Shown: positions 19,658-28,657, counted from the first letter of the stretch. The stretch: DNA of 64,000 nucleotides from Actinosynnema sp040640215 (GCF_040640215.1 NZ_JBFABG010000002.1:496001-560000); one strand, 5' to 3'. The notes: generated by a model from the sequence alone, not told the origin. Translations and numbers: made by a program.

Positions 19658-20230
19658 TCAGGACTCGTCCTTCTTCTTGCTCTCGGCCTTCGGCGCGTCC
19701 TCGGACGCGTCGGTGGCGGGCTCCTCGGCCTCGGTCGCCTCGGCGGCCTCGTCCGCGGTCTGCTCGTCCGCGGTCTCGGCGTCGTCCTCGACCTCGTCGA
19801 CCTCGGTGGCCCGGGGGGCCTGGTCCTTCGCGAACTTGGTCTTGCGGGCGCGCTCCGCCTCGGAGGTGACGGTCTGCTCCTGCACCAGCTCGATCACGGC
19901 CATGGGGGCGTTGTCGCCCTTGCGCGCCAGCGTCTTGGTGATGCGGGTGTAGCCGCCCGGGCGGTCCACGAACTGCGGGCCGATCTCGGCGAACAGCTTG
20001 TGCACGATGTCCTTGTCACGAATGACCTTGAGGATCTCGCGACGGTTGTGCAGGTCGCCGACCTTCGCCTTGCTGATCAGCTTCTCGGCGTAGGGGCGCA
20101 GGCGCTTGGCCTTCGCCTCCGTGGTCGTGATCCGGCCGTGCGTGAACAGCGACGTGGCCAGGTTGGCCAGCATGAGCCGCTCGTGGGCCGGGGAGCCCCC
20201 GAGACGGGGTCCCTTGGTGGGGGTAGGCAT
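19658..20230 (-). CDS. rplQ: Ribosomal protein bL17 with long acidic tail
   Basis: 190 residues. The first 118 residues are the normal bL17 fold (MPTPTKGPRLGGSPAHER), which sits near the polypeptide exit tunnel. Residues 119-190 are an added tail rich in Glu, Asp, Ala and Thr that ends in KKKDES; such tails are common in actinobacteria and probably disordered. Last gene of the alpha operon, 58 nt after rpoA. Confidence 0.96.
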   Translation of the reverse strand: MPTPTKGPRLGGSPAHERLMLANLATSLFTHGRITTTEAKAKRLRPYAEKLISKAKVGDLHNRREILKVIRDKDIVHKLFAEIGPQFVDRPGGYTRITKTLARKGDNAPMAVIELVQEQTVTSEAERARKTKFAKDQAPRATEVDEVEDDAETADEQTADEAAEATEAEEPATDASEDAPKAESKKKDES

Positions 20231-20288
20231 CGTATTGCTCCTCGGATTACTTGCTGATCCTCTGCTCCGGCCCGGCCGTCAAGCGGCC

Positions 20289-21341
20289 TCAGAGCTGCTC
20301 GGTCTCCGCGTAGTCCTGACCGTCGTCGTGGCTGTCCACGGTCGTGTCCGCGCCCCAACCCTCGGCGGGGTAGTCGGACGCGGCGGCCGAGGGGTCGAAC
20401 CCAGGGGGGCTGTCCTTCAGCGCGAGGCCGAGACCGACGAGCTTCATCTTGACCTCGTCGATCGACTTCGCACCGAAGTTGCGGATGTCCAGCAGGTCCG
20501 CCTCGCTGCGCGAGACCAGCTCGCCCACCGTGTGGATGCCCTCGCGCTTGAGGCAGTTGTAGGACCGGACGGTGAGGTCCAGGTCCTCGATCGGCATCGC
20601 GAACGCCGCGATGGTGTCGGCCTCGGCGGGCGACGGTCCGATCTCGATGCCCTCGGCGTCGACGTTGAGCTCGCGCGCCAGACCGAACAGCTCCACCAGG
20701 GTCTTGCCCGCGGACGCGACGGCGTCGCGCGGCGTGATGGAGGGCTTGGTCTCGACGTCGAGGATCAGCTTGTCGAAGTCGGTCCGCTGCTCGACACGGG
20801 TGGCCTCGACCTTGTAGGTCACCTTCATGACGGGCGAGTAGATCGAGTCGACGGGAATGCGGCCGATCTCGGCACCGGCCTGCTTGTTCTGCACGGCGGG
20901 GACGTAGCCGCGACCGCGCTCGACCACGAGCTCGATCTCCAGCTTGCCCTTGCCGTTCAGGGTCGCGATGTGCAGGTCCGGGTTGTGCACGGTGACACCG
21001 GCCGGGGGCACGATGTCGCCTGCGGTCACCGCACCAGGCCCCTGCTTGCGCAGGTACATGGTCACCGGCTCGTCCTCCTCGGAGCTGACGACCAGCTCCT
21101 TGAGGTTGAGGATGACGTCGGTGACGTCTTCCTTCACACCGGGGACGGTCGTGAACTCGTGCAGCACACCGTCGATGCGGATGCTGGTCACGGCCGCGCC
21201 GGGGATGGACGACAGCAGGGTGCGGCGGATGGAGTTGCCGAGGGTGTAGCCGAAGCCCGGCTCCAGCGGCTCGATGACGAACCGGGAGCGGGTCTCGTTG
21301 ACCGCTTCCTCGCTGAGCGAGGGACGCTGGGAAATCAGCAC
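20289..21341 (-). CDS. rpoA: RNA polymerase alpha subunit
   Basis: 350 residues from GTG 21341. The N-terminal domain (1-230) dimerises and is the platform for beta and beta'; the C-terminal domain (about 245-310; LTVRSYNCLKREGIHTV, helix-hairpin-helix NFGAKSIDEV) binds UP elements and activators. A short acidic tail rich in Asp/Ser/Glu follows, as in other actinobacteria. It is separated from rpsD by a 161-bp spacer with a long hairpin. Confidence 0.98.
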   Translation of the reverse strand: MLISQRPSLSEEAVNETRSRFVIEPLEPGFGYTLGNSIRRTLLSSIPGAAVTSIRIDGVLHEFTTVPGVKEDVTDVILNLKELVVSSEEDEPVTMYLRKQGPGAVTAGDIVPPAGVTVHNPDLHIATLNGKGKLEIELVVERGRGYVPAVQNKQAGAEIGRIPVDSIYSPVMKVTYKVEATRVEQRTDFDKLILDVETKPSITPRDAVASAGKTLVELFGLARELNVDAEGIEIGPSPAEADTIAAFAMPIEDLDLTVRSYNCLKREGIHTVGELVSRSEADLLDIRNFGAKSIDEVKMKLVGLGLALKDSPPGFDPSAAASDYPAEGWGADTTVDSHDDGQDYAETEQL

Positions 21342-21453
21342 TGGGTTCTTCCTCTCTCAAACCCGACGACCGCTATTTGACGCCGGGAGCGCCGGTCGCG
21401 GAGACCGGCCAACGCGTGCGGCACACCATTCCGTGCCGTCGCGGGACCCGACT

Positions 21454-21495
21454 GGAGGGCGTGCCCCGGGAAATCCGGTCCGGGGAGCGCCCTCC
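21454..21495 (-). promoter_or_regulatory. Long hairpin in the rpsD-rpoA spacer
   Basis: Outer arms GGAGGGCG/CGCCCTCC (21454-21461, 21488-21495) and inner CCCCGG/CCGGGG stack into one stem directly after the rpsD stop. It may be a partial terminator or processing site that sets rpoA-rplQ levels relative to the ribosomal genes upstream, or an uS4 feedback site; the sequence does not decide. Confidence 0.5.
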
Positions 21496-21502
21496 AGGAG
21501 GA

Positions 21503-22108
21503 TCACTTCGAGTAGAGCTCCACGATGAGCTGCTCCGTGACGGGCGTGTCGATCTGCGCCCGCTCGGGGACCTGGTGCACCAGGATGCGCAGGTTGGACT
21601 GCACGACCTGGAGCCACGCCGGGATCGGGCGGTCGCCGAACGACGCACGCGCGGCCTCGAAGGGCAGCGTGGGCAGCGACTTCGGCTTCACGTCGATGAT
21701 GTCGAACTTCGACACCCGGAAGCTCGGGATGTTGACCTTGTGGCCGTTCACGATGAAGTGCCCGTGGCTGACAAGCTGACGCGCCTGGCGACGGGTGCGC
21801 GCGAGACCCGCGCGGTACACCACGTTGTCGAGCCGCGTCTCCAGGATCTGGAGCAGGTTCTCACCGGTCTTGCCGGTGCGGCGGACCGCTTCGTCGTAGT
21901 AGCGGCGGAACTGCTTCTCCAGCACGCCGTACGTGTAGCGGGCCTTCTGCTTCTCCTGGAGCTGAGCCAGGTACTCGGTCTCCTTGATCCGACCCCGACC
22001 GTGCTGGCCGGGCGGGTAGGGACGGCGCTCGAAAGCTTGGTCCCCACCGACGAGGTCGACCTTGAGCCGGCGCGAGATGCGGGTGGCCGGTCCGGTGTAG
22101 CGAGCCAT
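21503..22108 (-). CDS. rpsD: Ribosomal protein uS4
   Basis: 201 residues. The N-terminal region has no cysteines (zinc-free form), and the S4 RNA-binding domain covers about residues 92-155 (LQILETRLDNVVYRAGLA). It nucleates 30S assembly on 16S rRNA and is often the autoregulator of its operon. Starts with ATG 22108, 22 nt after rpsK. Confidence 0.98.
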   Translation of the reverse strand: MARYTGPATRISRRLKVDLVGGDQAFERRPYPPGQHGRGRIKETEYLAQLQEKQKARYTYGVLEKQFRRYYDEAVRRTGKTGENLLQILETRLDNVVYRAGLARTRRQARQLVSHGHFIVNGHKVNIPSFRVSKFDIIDVKPKSLPTLPFEAARASFGDRPIPAWLQVVQSNLRILVHQVPERAQIDTPVTEQLIVELYSK

Positions 22109-22130
22109 CTGTCTTACTCCTCCCCGTGCC

Positions 22131-22538
22131 TCAGACCCGGCGCCGCTTGGGCGGGCGGCAGCCGTTGTGGGGCTGCGGGGTCACGTCCTGGATGGTGCCG
22201 ACCTCCAGGCCGGCGGCCTGGAGGGAGCGGATCGCGGTCTCGCGGCCGGAGCCCGGGCCCTTCACGAACACGTCGACCTTGCGCATACCGTGCTCGGCGG
22301 CCTTGCGGGCGGCGTTCTCGGCGGCCATCTGCGCGGCGAAGGGCGTCGACTTGCGCGAGCCCTTGAAGCCGACGTGGCCGGCGGACGCCCAACTGATCAC
22401 GTTGCCCAGCGGGTCCGTGATGGACACGATGGTGTTGTTGAACGTGCTCTTGATGTGCGCCTGGCCGTGCGAGACGTTCTTCTTTTCCTTGCGCCGGACC
22501 TTCTTGACCCCGGCGCCCGTGCGGGACTTGGGTGGCAT
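22131..22538 (-). CDS. rpsK: Ribosomal protein uS11
   Basis: 135 residues, platform protein of the 30S subunit. The conserved GPGSGRETAIR and DVTPQPHNGCRPPKRRRV end are present, and the N-terminus is Lys/Arg-rich (about 20 residues) as in actinobacteria. ATG start 22538; alpha operon, 34 nt after rpsM. Confidence 0.98.
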   Translation of the reverse strand: MPPKSRTGAGVKKVRRKEKKNVSHGQAHIKSTFNNTIVSITDPLGNVISWASAGHVGFKGSRKSTPFAAQMAAENAARKAAEHGMRKVDVFVKGPGSGRETAIRSLQAAGLEVGTIQDVTPQPHNGCRPPKRRRV

Positions 22539-22572
22539 CTCTGGGTGATCTCCTACTTAAGTTCGCGAGGTC

Positions 22573-22953
22573 TTACTTCTTGCCGGCCTTCTTCTTGCCC
22601 GCCACGGTCTTCTTCGGACCCTTACGAGTGCGCGCGTTCGTCTTGGTGCGCTGCCCGCGGACGGGCAGGTTGCGACGGTGGCGCAGACCCTCGTAGCAGC
22701 CGATTTCCATCTTGCGGCGGATGTCGGCCTGAACCTCACGGCGGAGGTCACCCTCGACCTTGAAGTGGTTCTCGATGTACTCCCGCAACTTCGCGAGGTC
22801 TTCGTCACCCAGGTCCTTGACACGCAGGTCAGGGGAGATCTCGGTGGCGGTCAGCAGCTCCTTCGAGCGCGTGCGACCAATGCCGAAGATGTAGGTGAGC
22901 GCGATCTCCATCCGCTTCTCGCGGGGGAGGTCGACGCCAGCGAGTCGTGCCAT
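22573..22953 (-). CDS. rpsM: Ribosomal protein uS13
   Basis: 126 residues. Helix-turn-helix RNA-binding fold with YIFGIGRTRSKELL and the basic C-terminal tail (GPKKTVAGKKKAGKK) that reaches towards the P-site tRNA and the B1 bridges. ATG start at 22953. The 218-bp stretch between it and rpmJ is the longest inside the alpha operon. Confidence 0.98.
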   Translation of the reverse strand: MARLAGVDLPREKRMEIALTYIFGIGRTRSKELLTATEISPDLRVKDLGDEDLAKLREYIENHFKVEGDLRREVQADIRRKMEIGCYEGLRHRRNLPVRGQRTKTNARTRKGPKKTVAGKKKAGKK

Positions 22954-23028
22954 ACGGCGCTTGCTCCTGTCGGTTTCACTCCAGGTCTGCTCCTCGCCCG
23001 ATTCCGGGACTGACTCGCTGTGTCAGTT

Positions 23029-23048
23029 CCGACCGCTCTCGCGGTCGG
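23029..23048 (-). other. Hairpin in the rpmJ-rpsM spacer
   Basis: A perfect 8-bp stem CCGACCGC/GCGGTCGG with a 4-nt loop lies in the 218-bp spacer 22954-23171. No gene is seen in that spacer. The hairpin may moderate read-through from infA-rpmJ into rpsM or mark an RNA processing site. Confidence 0.45.
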
Positions 23049-23171
23049 TGTCCCGGCCCCGGCCTGGAGTCCGGGGGTGTGCCCGCGCACGGCGGTGCGT
23101 GCGTGGGCAGGTGCGAGGAGGCTTGCTGTTGTCGCGTCCGCGGAAGACCGCGAGGTCGTGCTCGGCGCTGA

Positions 23172-23285
23172 TCAGCCCTGGCGCTGCTTGTGGCGCAGGT
23201 TCTCGCAGATCACCATGACCCGGCCGTGACGGCGGATCACCTTGCACTTGTCGCAGATCTTCTTGACGCTCGGCTGGACCTTCAC
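23172..23285 (-). CDS. rpmJ: Ribosomal protein bL36 (zinc-binding form)
   Basis: 37 residues from GTG 23285 (VKVQPSVKKICDKCKVIRRH). Cys11, Cys14, Cys27 and His32 form the zinc site, so this is the C+ type. It lies between infA (58 nt) and rpsM, the classic alpha-operon order. The C+ form usually has a zinc-free paralogue under Zur control elsewhere in the genome. Confidence 0.97.
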   Translation of the reverse strand: MKVQPSVKKICDKCKVIRRHGRVMVICENLRHKQRQG

Positions 23286-23343
23286 GCCTGAGCTCTCCTG
23301 CTGCTAGCCAGGTGTCCCCGAGGCATCGTGAACACCGTGGAGG

Positions 23344-23565
23344 TCACTTGTAGCGGTAGACGATGCGCCCGCGGGACAGGTCGTAGGGCGAGAGCTCCAC
23401 GACAACCCGGTCCTCGGGGAGGATTCGGATGTAGTGCTGACGCATCTTGCCGCTGATGTGTGCCAGGACCTTGTGCCCGTTCTCCAACTCGACGCGGAAC
23501 ATCGCGTTGGGAAGTGGCTCGACTACGCGGCCCTCGACCTCAATGGCCCCGTCCTTCTTGCCCAT
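23344..23565 (-). CDS. infA: Translation initiation factor IF-1
   Basis: 73 residues, single OB-fold (MGKKDGAIEVEGRVVEPLPN; RFRVE-like MFRVELENGHKVLAHISGKMR). IF-1 covers the ribosomal A site during initiation. ATG 23565 with a GGAGGAC site upstream. First gene of this alpha operon; a good promoter lies about 150 bp upstream. Confidence 0.98.
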   Translation of the reverse strand: MGKKDGAIEVEGRVVEPLPNAMFRVELENGHKVLAHISGKMRQHYIRILPEDRVVVELSPYDLSRGRIVYRYK

Positions 23566-23714
23566 GTCCTCCGCGTTTCGTGACGGTGGGTACTTCCTCT
23601 TGGGGTGCGGGCACGCGTGACCCCGACTCCTTCAAGGTCCTTGCGAACCCTGCCAACCGTGACCGGAACGTCACAGGCATGGCGGAACCGGCGCTACGTG
23701 TGCGCCACCCGTCC

Positions 23715-23743
23715 ATAGTACGCGTGTCGCCGGACAACCCCAA
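23715..23743 (-). promoter_or_regulatory. Promoter of the infA operon
   Basis: On the minus strand, -35 TTGGGG, a 17-bp spacer and -10 TACTAT fit the housekeeping sigma consensus. The expected start lies near 23708, giving a leader of about 140 nt before infA. No gene is seen in the rest of 23566-23879. Confidence 0.65.
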
Positions 23744-23879
23744 ATCGGCCCTGTTCGCGAGGTGGTGGCGGGGTGGGCATGGGGTGGTCGCGGGGGTGGG
23801 CGCGGGGGTGGGCGGGAGCCGGTCGGAGAGTGGGCTTCGGACGGGTCGCGCCTGGTCAGAGGCGGTGCGGGGTGCCGGG

Positions 23880-24224
23880 TTAAGGGATGACTATGAGCAG
23901 GATGCCCCAGAAGAGGAGCCACACCCACCAGGGGTGCAGGGCCTCGCCGAGGGACGCGCTGATGATCGCCCAGACGAGGAAGTTCACCGAGAACACCGCG
24001 AGGAAGAGCGCGTACATCCTCCGCTTGGACCGCCGCTCCGGCCCGGCGGGCACGTCGTCCCCGGGCAGGTCGGCGGTGAGGGCGGCGAGCTCGGCGTAGC
24101 TGTCGGCGGACGCCACCAGGTGGATGCGCTGCTCGTACTCGACCTCGGTGAGCCGTCCGTCCGCCCTCGCCCGAGCCAGTTCGCGGGCGGTGCGCGCCCG
24201 GTCGTCGCGCTGGAAGTCGGTCAC
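23880..24224 (-). CDS. DUF1707 plus two-helix membrane protein
   Basis: 114 residues from GTG 24224, overlapping the stop of the upstream gene by 4 nt. Residues 5-55 are a DUF1707 domain (RARTARELARARADGRL, YAELAALTADLP); two membrane helices follow (about 74-110, VNFLVWAIISASL and WWVWLLFWGILL). DUF1707 domains are common in actinobacteria and their function is not established. It is a shorter paralogue of the gene just upstream. Confidence 0.85.
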   Translation of the reverse strand: MTDFQRDDRARTARELARARADGRLTEVEYEQRIHLVASADSYAELAALTADLPGDDVPAGPERRSKRRMYALFLAVFSVNFLVWAIISASLGEALHPWWVWLLFWGILLIVIP

Positions 24225-24685
24225 TCGTCCCGGCCGAGGACGAGCCAGACCACGCCCAGCACCGAGCCGGCGGGCAGCGCGACCCACAGGAACCACGGGT
24301 GCACGAAGCCCTCGTCGCCGAGCAGGCTGACCAGGACCCACAGCGCGAAGTTCAGCGCGCTCACGCTCAACCAGATGGTGGTGAGCACCTTCATCGCGGT
24401 CCGGCCGCCGTTGCGCCTCGGCACGACGGGGAGCGGCGGCGGGACGAGCAGCGGCGGCGGGACGACGGTGCTCTGGGTGAGCGCCGTGCGCGGCAGGTCG
24501 GCGGTGAGGACGACCAGGTCGCCCCGGGTCCTGGCCTGCCAGGCGCGGGACACCCGGAGGTCGAATTCCGCCAGGTCGAGGCTGCCGTCGCCGTGGGCCC
24601 GGTGCAACCACTGCTGCACGAGTTCGCGTTCGGCGTCGGAGGCCCGCATGTCCTCGGGCCGCACAGGCTGCGTCACGCCTCCCAT
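24221..24685 (-). CDS. DUF1707 plus two-helix membrane protein (paralogue)
   Basis: 154 residues from ATG 24685, chosen because GGGGGAGG lies 10 nt upstream and the protein then starts shortly before the DUF1707 motif RASDAERELVQQWLHRA. The domain ends at LVVLTADLP; a Pro-rich linker follows and then two membrane helices (LNFALWVLVSLL and FLWVALPAGSVLGVVWLV). It forms a two-gene operon with its shorter paralogue. An earlier in-frame ATG (24745) would add 20 unsupported residues. Confidence 0.82.
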   Translation of the reverse strand: MGGVTQPVRPEDMRASDAERELVQQWLHRAHGDGSLDLAEFDLRVSRAWQARTRGDLVVLTADLPRTALTQSTVVPPPLLVPPPLPVVPRRNGGRTAMKVLTTIWLSVSALNFALWVLVSLLGDEGFVHPWFLWVALPAGSVLGVVWLVLGRDE

Positions 24686-24734
24686 GGTGGCGCGATCCTC
24701 CCCCGAAGAGGAGGGGGCTAACCCCACGCTTGCC

Positions 24735-24749
24735 CGGGGTGCCACCCCG
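24735..24749 (-). terminator. Short hairpin after map
   Basis: CGGGGT/ACCCCG pair over a 3-nt loop 3 nt after the map stop. It is short and may only be a weak terminator of secY-adk-map. Confidence 0.35.
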
Positions 24750-24752
24750 AGG

Positions 24753-25526
24753 TCAGTCCTCCAGCGCGGTGAGCACCCACGGGCCGTCGGCCGTGATCGC
24801 CACGCTGTGCTCCCAGTGCGCGGCGCGCGAGCCGTCCGCGGTGACCACGGTCCACTTGTCGTCCAGCTCTAGGGTCTGCTCGCTGCCCAAGGTCAGCATG
24901 GGCTCGATGGCGATGGCCATGCCGACCTTCAGGCGCGGGCCCTTGCCGGGCTTGCCGTAGTTCGGCAGGAACGGGTCCATGTGCATCTTGGTGCCGATGC
25001 CGTGGCCGCCGTAGCCGTCCACGATCCCGTACTCCACGCCGTCGCGTTCGCCGGCCAGGATCGTGGCCGACTCGATCGCGAACGAGATGTCACCGAGCCG
25101 CCCACCGGGCAGCGCCGCCTCGATCCCGGCCAGCATGGAGGCGCGCGTGGCGTCGGACAGCTTCGCCTCGGCCTCGGTCACCGCGCCCACCGCGAGCGTG
25201 ACGGCGGCGTCGCCGTGCCAGCCGTCCAGGATCGCGCCGCAGTCGATCGAGATCAGGTCGCCCTCGTCCAGGACCTGGGTCTTGCTCGGAATCCCGTGGA
25301 CGACCTGCTCGTTGACGCTGGCGCAGATGCTGGCCGGGAACCCGTGGTAGCCCTTGAAGCTCGGCACCGCACCCGCGTCGCGGATGCTCTGCTCGGCCAG
25401 CTCGTCCAGTTCGGCGGTGCTCACGCCGACCTTGGCGTGCTCGGAGAGCAGGGCCAAGGTCCGCGCCACGACCAGGCCCGCGGCCCTCATCGCTTCGAGC
25501 TGGCCGCGGCTCTTGATCTCGATCAT
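24753..25526 (-). CDS. map: Methionine aminopeptidase type I
   Basis: 257 residues from ATG 25526 (MIEIKSRGQLEAMRAAG, the family N-terminus). It removes the starting Met from new proteins. Metal ligands are in SIDCGAILDGWHGDAAVT (two Asp), GHGIGTKMH (His), IEPM (Glu) and WEHS (Glu). A GTG at 25580 overlaps the adk stop as GTGA and would add an 18-residue, Leu/Asn-rich extension; coupling argues for it, family alignment for the ATG. Follows adk and secY in the usual order. Confidence 0.93.
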   Translation of the reverse strand: MIEIKSRGQLEAMRAAGLVVARTLALLSEHAKVGVSTAELDELAEQSIRDAGAVPSFKGYHGFPASICASVNEQVVHGIPSKTQVLDEGDLISIDCGAILDGWHGDAAVTLAVGAVTEAEAKLSDATRASMLAGIEAALPGGRLGDISFAIESATILAGERDGVEYGIVDGYGGHGIGTKMHMDPFLPNYGKPGKGPRLKVGMAIAIEPMLTLGSEQTLELDDKWTVVTADGSRAAHWEHSVAITADGPWVLTALED

Positions 25527-25576
25527 GCGGTCGCTACCGCCGGGCAACGCGTTGCGCAGAGCATCGAGCAGTCCGT

Positions 25577-26127
25577 TCACTCGCTCGCGCGCAGCGCCTT
25601 GAGCGCGCGCTCGGTGATCTCGTCGACCGAACCCACGGCGTCGATCGTCAGGAGGATGTCCCGGTAGTAGTCCAGCAGCGGGGCGGTCTCCGACCGGTAC
25701 ACCTGCTGCCGGTGCCGGATGACGTCCTCCTTGTCGTCCTCCCGGCCGCGGGCGAGCAGCCGGCCCACCACGACGTCCTCGGGCACGTCCAGTTCGAGGA
25801 CGGCCTCCAGGCGCTGACCGGTGGAGGTGAGGAGTTCGGTGAGCACGTCGGCCTGGGCGGTGGTGCGGGGGAACCCGTCGAGCAGGAAACCGTTCCCGGT
25901 GTCCTCCTCGGCGAGGCGCTCCCGCACCATGTCGATGGTGACCGAGTCGGGCACCAGCTTGCCTTCGTCCAGGTACTTCTTGACTTCCCGGCCGAGTTCG
26001 GTCTGGCCGCTGATGTGGGCGCGGAAGAGGTCCCCGGTGGAGATGTGCGGCACGCCGAGCTGGGCGCTGAGGATCTGGGCCTGGGTGCCCTTGCCCGCTC
26101 CGGGCGGGCCGACGAGAACGAGTCGCA

Positions 26128-26128
<1 letters not shown>
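25577..26128 (-). CDS. adk: Adenylate kinase
   Basis: 183 residues, short-LID form, from GTG 26128. P-loop GPPGAGKGT (residues 7-15), DGFPRT and GREDDKEDVIRHR segments are present. It interconverts AMP, ADP and ATP. The start overlaps the secY stop by 1 nt (TAGTG), so translation is coupled. The LID lacks zinc-binding Cys. Confidence 0.97.
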
Positions 26129-27438
<1,310 letters not shown>

Positions 27439-27680
27439 GCGAACCTCCATCAGCGTTGCCGCCCCGCCGGGGTCGGCATCCTGCGGTACCGGCTGTGTTG
27501 CCGGCACAGTCTTGCGTTTGTCCTTGCGGTGGTCCACCTGGCCGGGCCGGTGGAGGCGGCCGGTGGTGGCGGACGCGACGGGGTAGCCGCGACCGACCCG
27601 GAGGACATCCGGGTTCAGCCCGCGACTTTAACAGCCGCGAGGCTGATCGCCGTAGCCAGTCGTCCTTCACACTTCGTACC

Positions 27681-27719
27681 TGATCCACTACTCCGGTTGG
27701 CAAGCCCCCGAATGGATCA
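27681..27719. repeat. Inverted repeat upstream of secY
   Basis: TGATCCA (27681-27687) and TGGATCA (27713-27719) face each other across 25 bp, about 245 bp before the secY start, in the region where its promoter should be. Could be an operator; no clear -35/-10 pair was found near it. Confidence 0.35.
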
Positions 27720-28284
27720 AGTTCAGGTGGTCGTGCTGGTAGCGAGGAGTCCTGCCAACCCGGCAGCAGTGTGCCCGCACCCGTGTCGAGTCCGCGTTTG
27801 GTGCGGGCGGCGGGGTGGGTTCGTCGGATGACCGCGCCGGTGGTCGCTCAGCCCGTTCAGGGGAGCGTTTCCGGTGCCAGGTATACGAGTCCGAGAAGTG
27901 CGGACCGCGTGGTGGGACGTGGCGCACGAGGTCCGCGAAGTGCGGGTCGACGGCGGGGAAGATCAACAACCCTGGTGGGGCGGGTGGCCGTGGCCAGGAA
28001 CTCCGCGCGGAGCGGGTGACCTGGTCCTGGTGCCGGATCGCGGTGTGTAGGTGTGAAGAAGATGCGCGCGAGTGGGTGACGGGGTGGGGGCGGGGGGTGG
28101 GGGTCTTGGGGGTGGGGAGTGGAGGTCGGAGGGTGGGATGAGGCGGGGGTGAGGATCTTGATTGGTTTACGCCCTGGGCGAACTGGGTCTCGAATGGGTG
28201 TCGGGCGTGGTGGGGCGGCGTGGCGGGGCGGCGTGGTGGGGCTGGGAGGCAGAGCGGGAGGGAGGGGCGGGGCAGGGTTTTAGA

Positions 28285-28324
28285 GAGTCCTCGCCGGACG
28301 GGCGAGCCGCCAAGGATGGGACTC
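28285..28324. repeat. Hairpin element, copy 1 (rplO-secY spacer)
   Basis: Core GTCCTCGC-CGGAC-GGGCGAGCCGCC-AAGGATG (28287-28318). It folds with an inner TCGCC/GGCGA stem and an outer GAGTCC/GGACTC stem (28285-28290, 28319-28324). A second copy is at 56073-56102. Function unknown. Confidence 0.6.
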
Positions 28325-28358
28325 GGGTGGTTGCCGTGCGGTGATGCGGTGGGCGTCG

Positions 28359-28480
28359 TGTCATCCCCGTACGGCCCGGTCGGAGACAACCACCCTTGGT
28401 TGGGCAGGGCAAGCGAAGAGCGTGCTTGCCCTGCCCAACCAAGCGCGGTTCGCTGGCGCGCGGGCCATACGGGGATGACA
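28359..28480. repeat. Large imperfect palindrome, 122 bp
   Basis: Outer 20-bp arms (28359-28378 and 28461-28480) differ at one base; inner 20-bp arms (28395-28414 and 28424-28443) are perfectly complementary around a 9-nt loop. The 16-17 nt between inner and outer arms do not pair. The nested, near-perfect arms look like a miniature inverted-repeat element or a very stable RNA cruciform/terminator. No coding capacity. Confidence 0.75.
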
Positions 28481-28534
28481 TGACGCGGTGTGTGGGGGCG
28501 AGAGGGGGGCGCGTTGTGTGGGGGCGGTGGGGGT

Positions 28535-28588
28535 GTGTGGAGGCGTGGGGGGTGTGGAGGCGTAGGGGTGTGGAGGCGTAGGGGTGTG
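28535..28588. repeat. 16-bp tandem repeat, about 3.3 copies
   Basis: Units start at 28535, 28552 and 28568 and read GTGTGGAGGCGTRGGG; a partial fourth unit follows. The first two are one G further apart than the others. Multiple GG and GGGG runs give it G-quadruplex potential on the plus strand. Confidence 0.75.
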
Positions 28589-28604
28589 TGTTGTGTGGGG
28601 GTAT

Positions 28605-28644
28605 GAGAAAGGCCCCCGGAGCGGAGGCTCCGGGGGCCTTTCTC
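28605..28644 (-). terminator. Terminator of the spc operon after rplO
   Basis: An 18-bp perfect stem, with core CCCCCGGAGC/GCTCCGGGGG and a 4-nt loop, starts 14 nt after the rplO stop. The 3' arm ends CCTTTCTC on the RNA. The same stem core recurs in the rpoC terminator. Confidence 0.92.
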
Positions 28645-28657
28645 GGTCTTGCTGCGG

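Larger units (their letters stand above)
27840..28604. other. Long non-coding spacer between rplO and secY, C-rich on the transcribed strand
   Basis: No convincing gene is present: open frames lack ribosome sites and have unnatural composition (Pro/His/Thr/Arg on one strand, Gly/Trp/Arg on the other). The plus strand is G-rich with many GGGG runs, so RNA made leftward from rplO would be C-rich and G-poor, as in Rho-utilisation sites. It holds a tandem repeat, a 120-nt imperfect palindrome and one copy of a hairpin element shared with the rpoB spacer. Confidence 0.6.

Noticed and set aside
27439..27537. SecY start at the upstream ATG 27537
   Set aside because: It would add 33 charged, Pro-rich residues; the GTG at 27438 has a good ribosome site and matches the family N-terminus.
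27688..28389. Leftward 233-codon open frame in the rplO-secY spacer
   Set aside because: Same unnatural composition and it runs through the palindrome and repeats; not coding.
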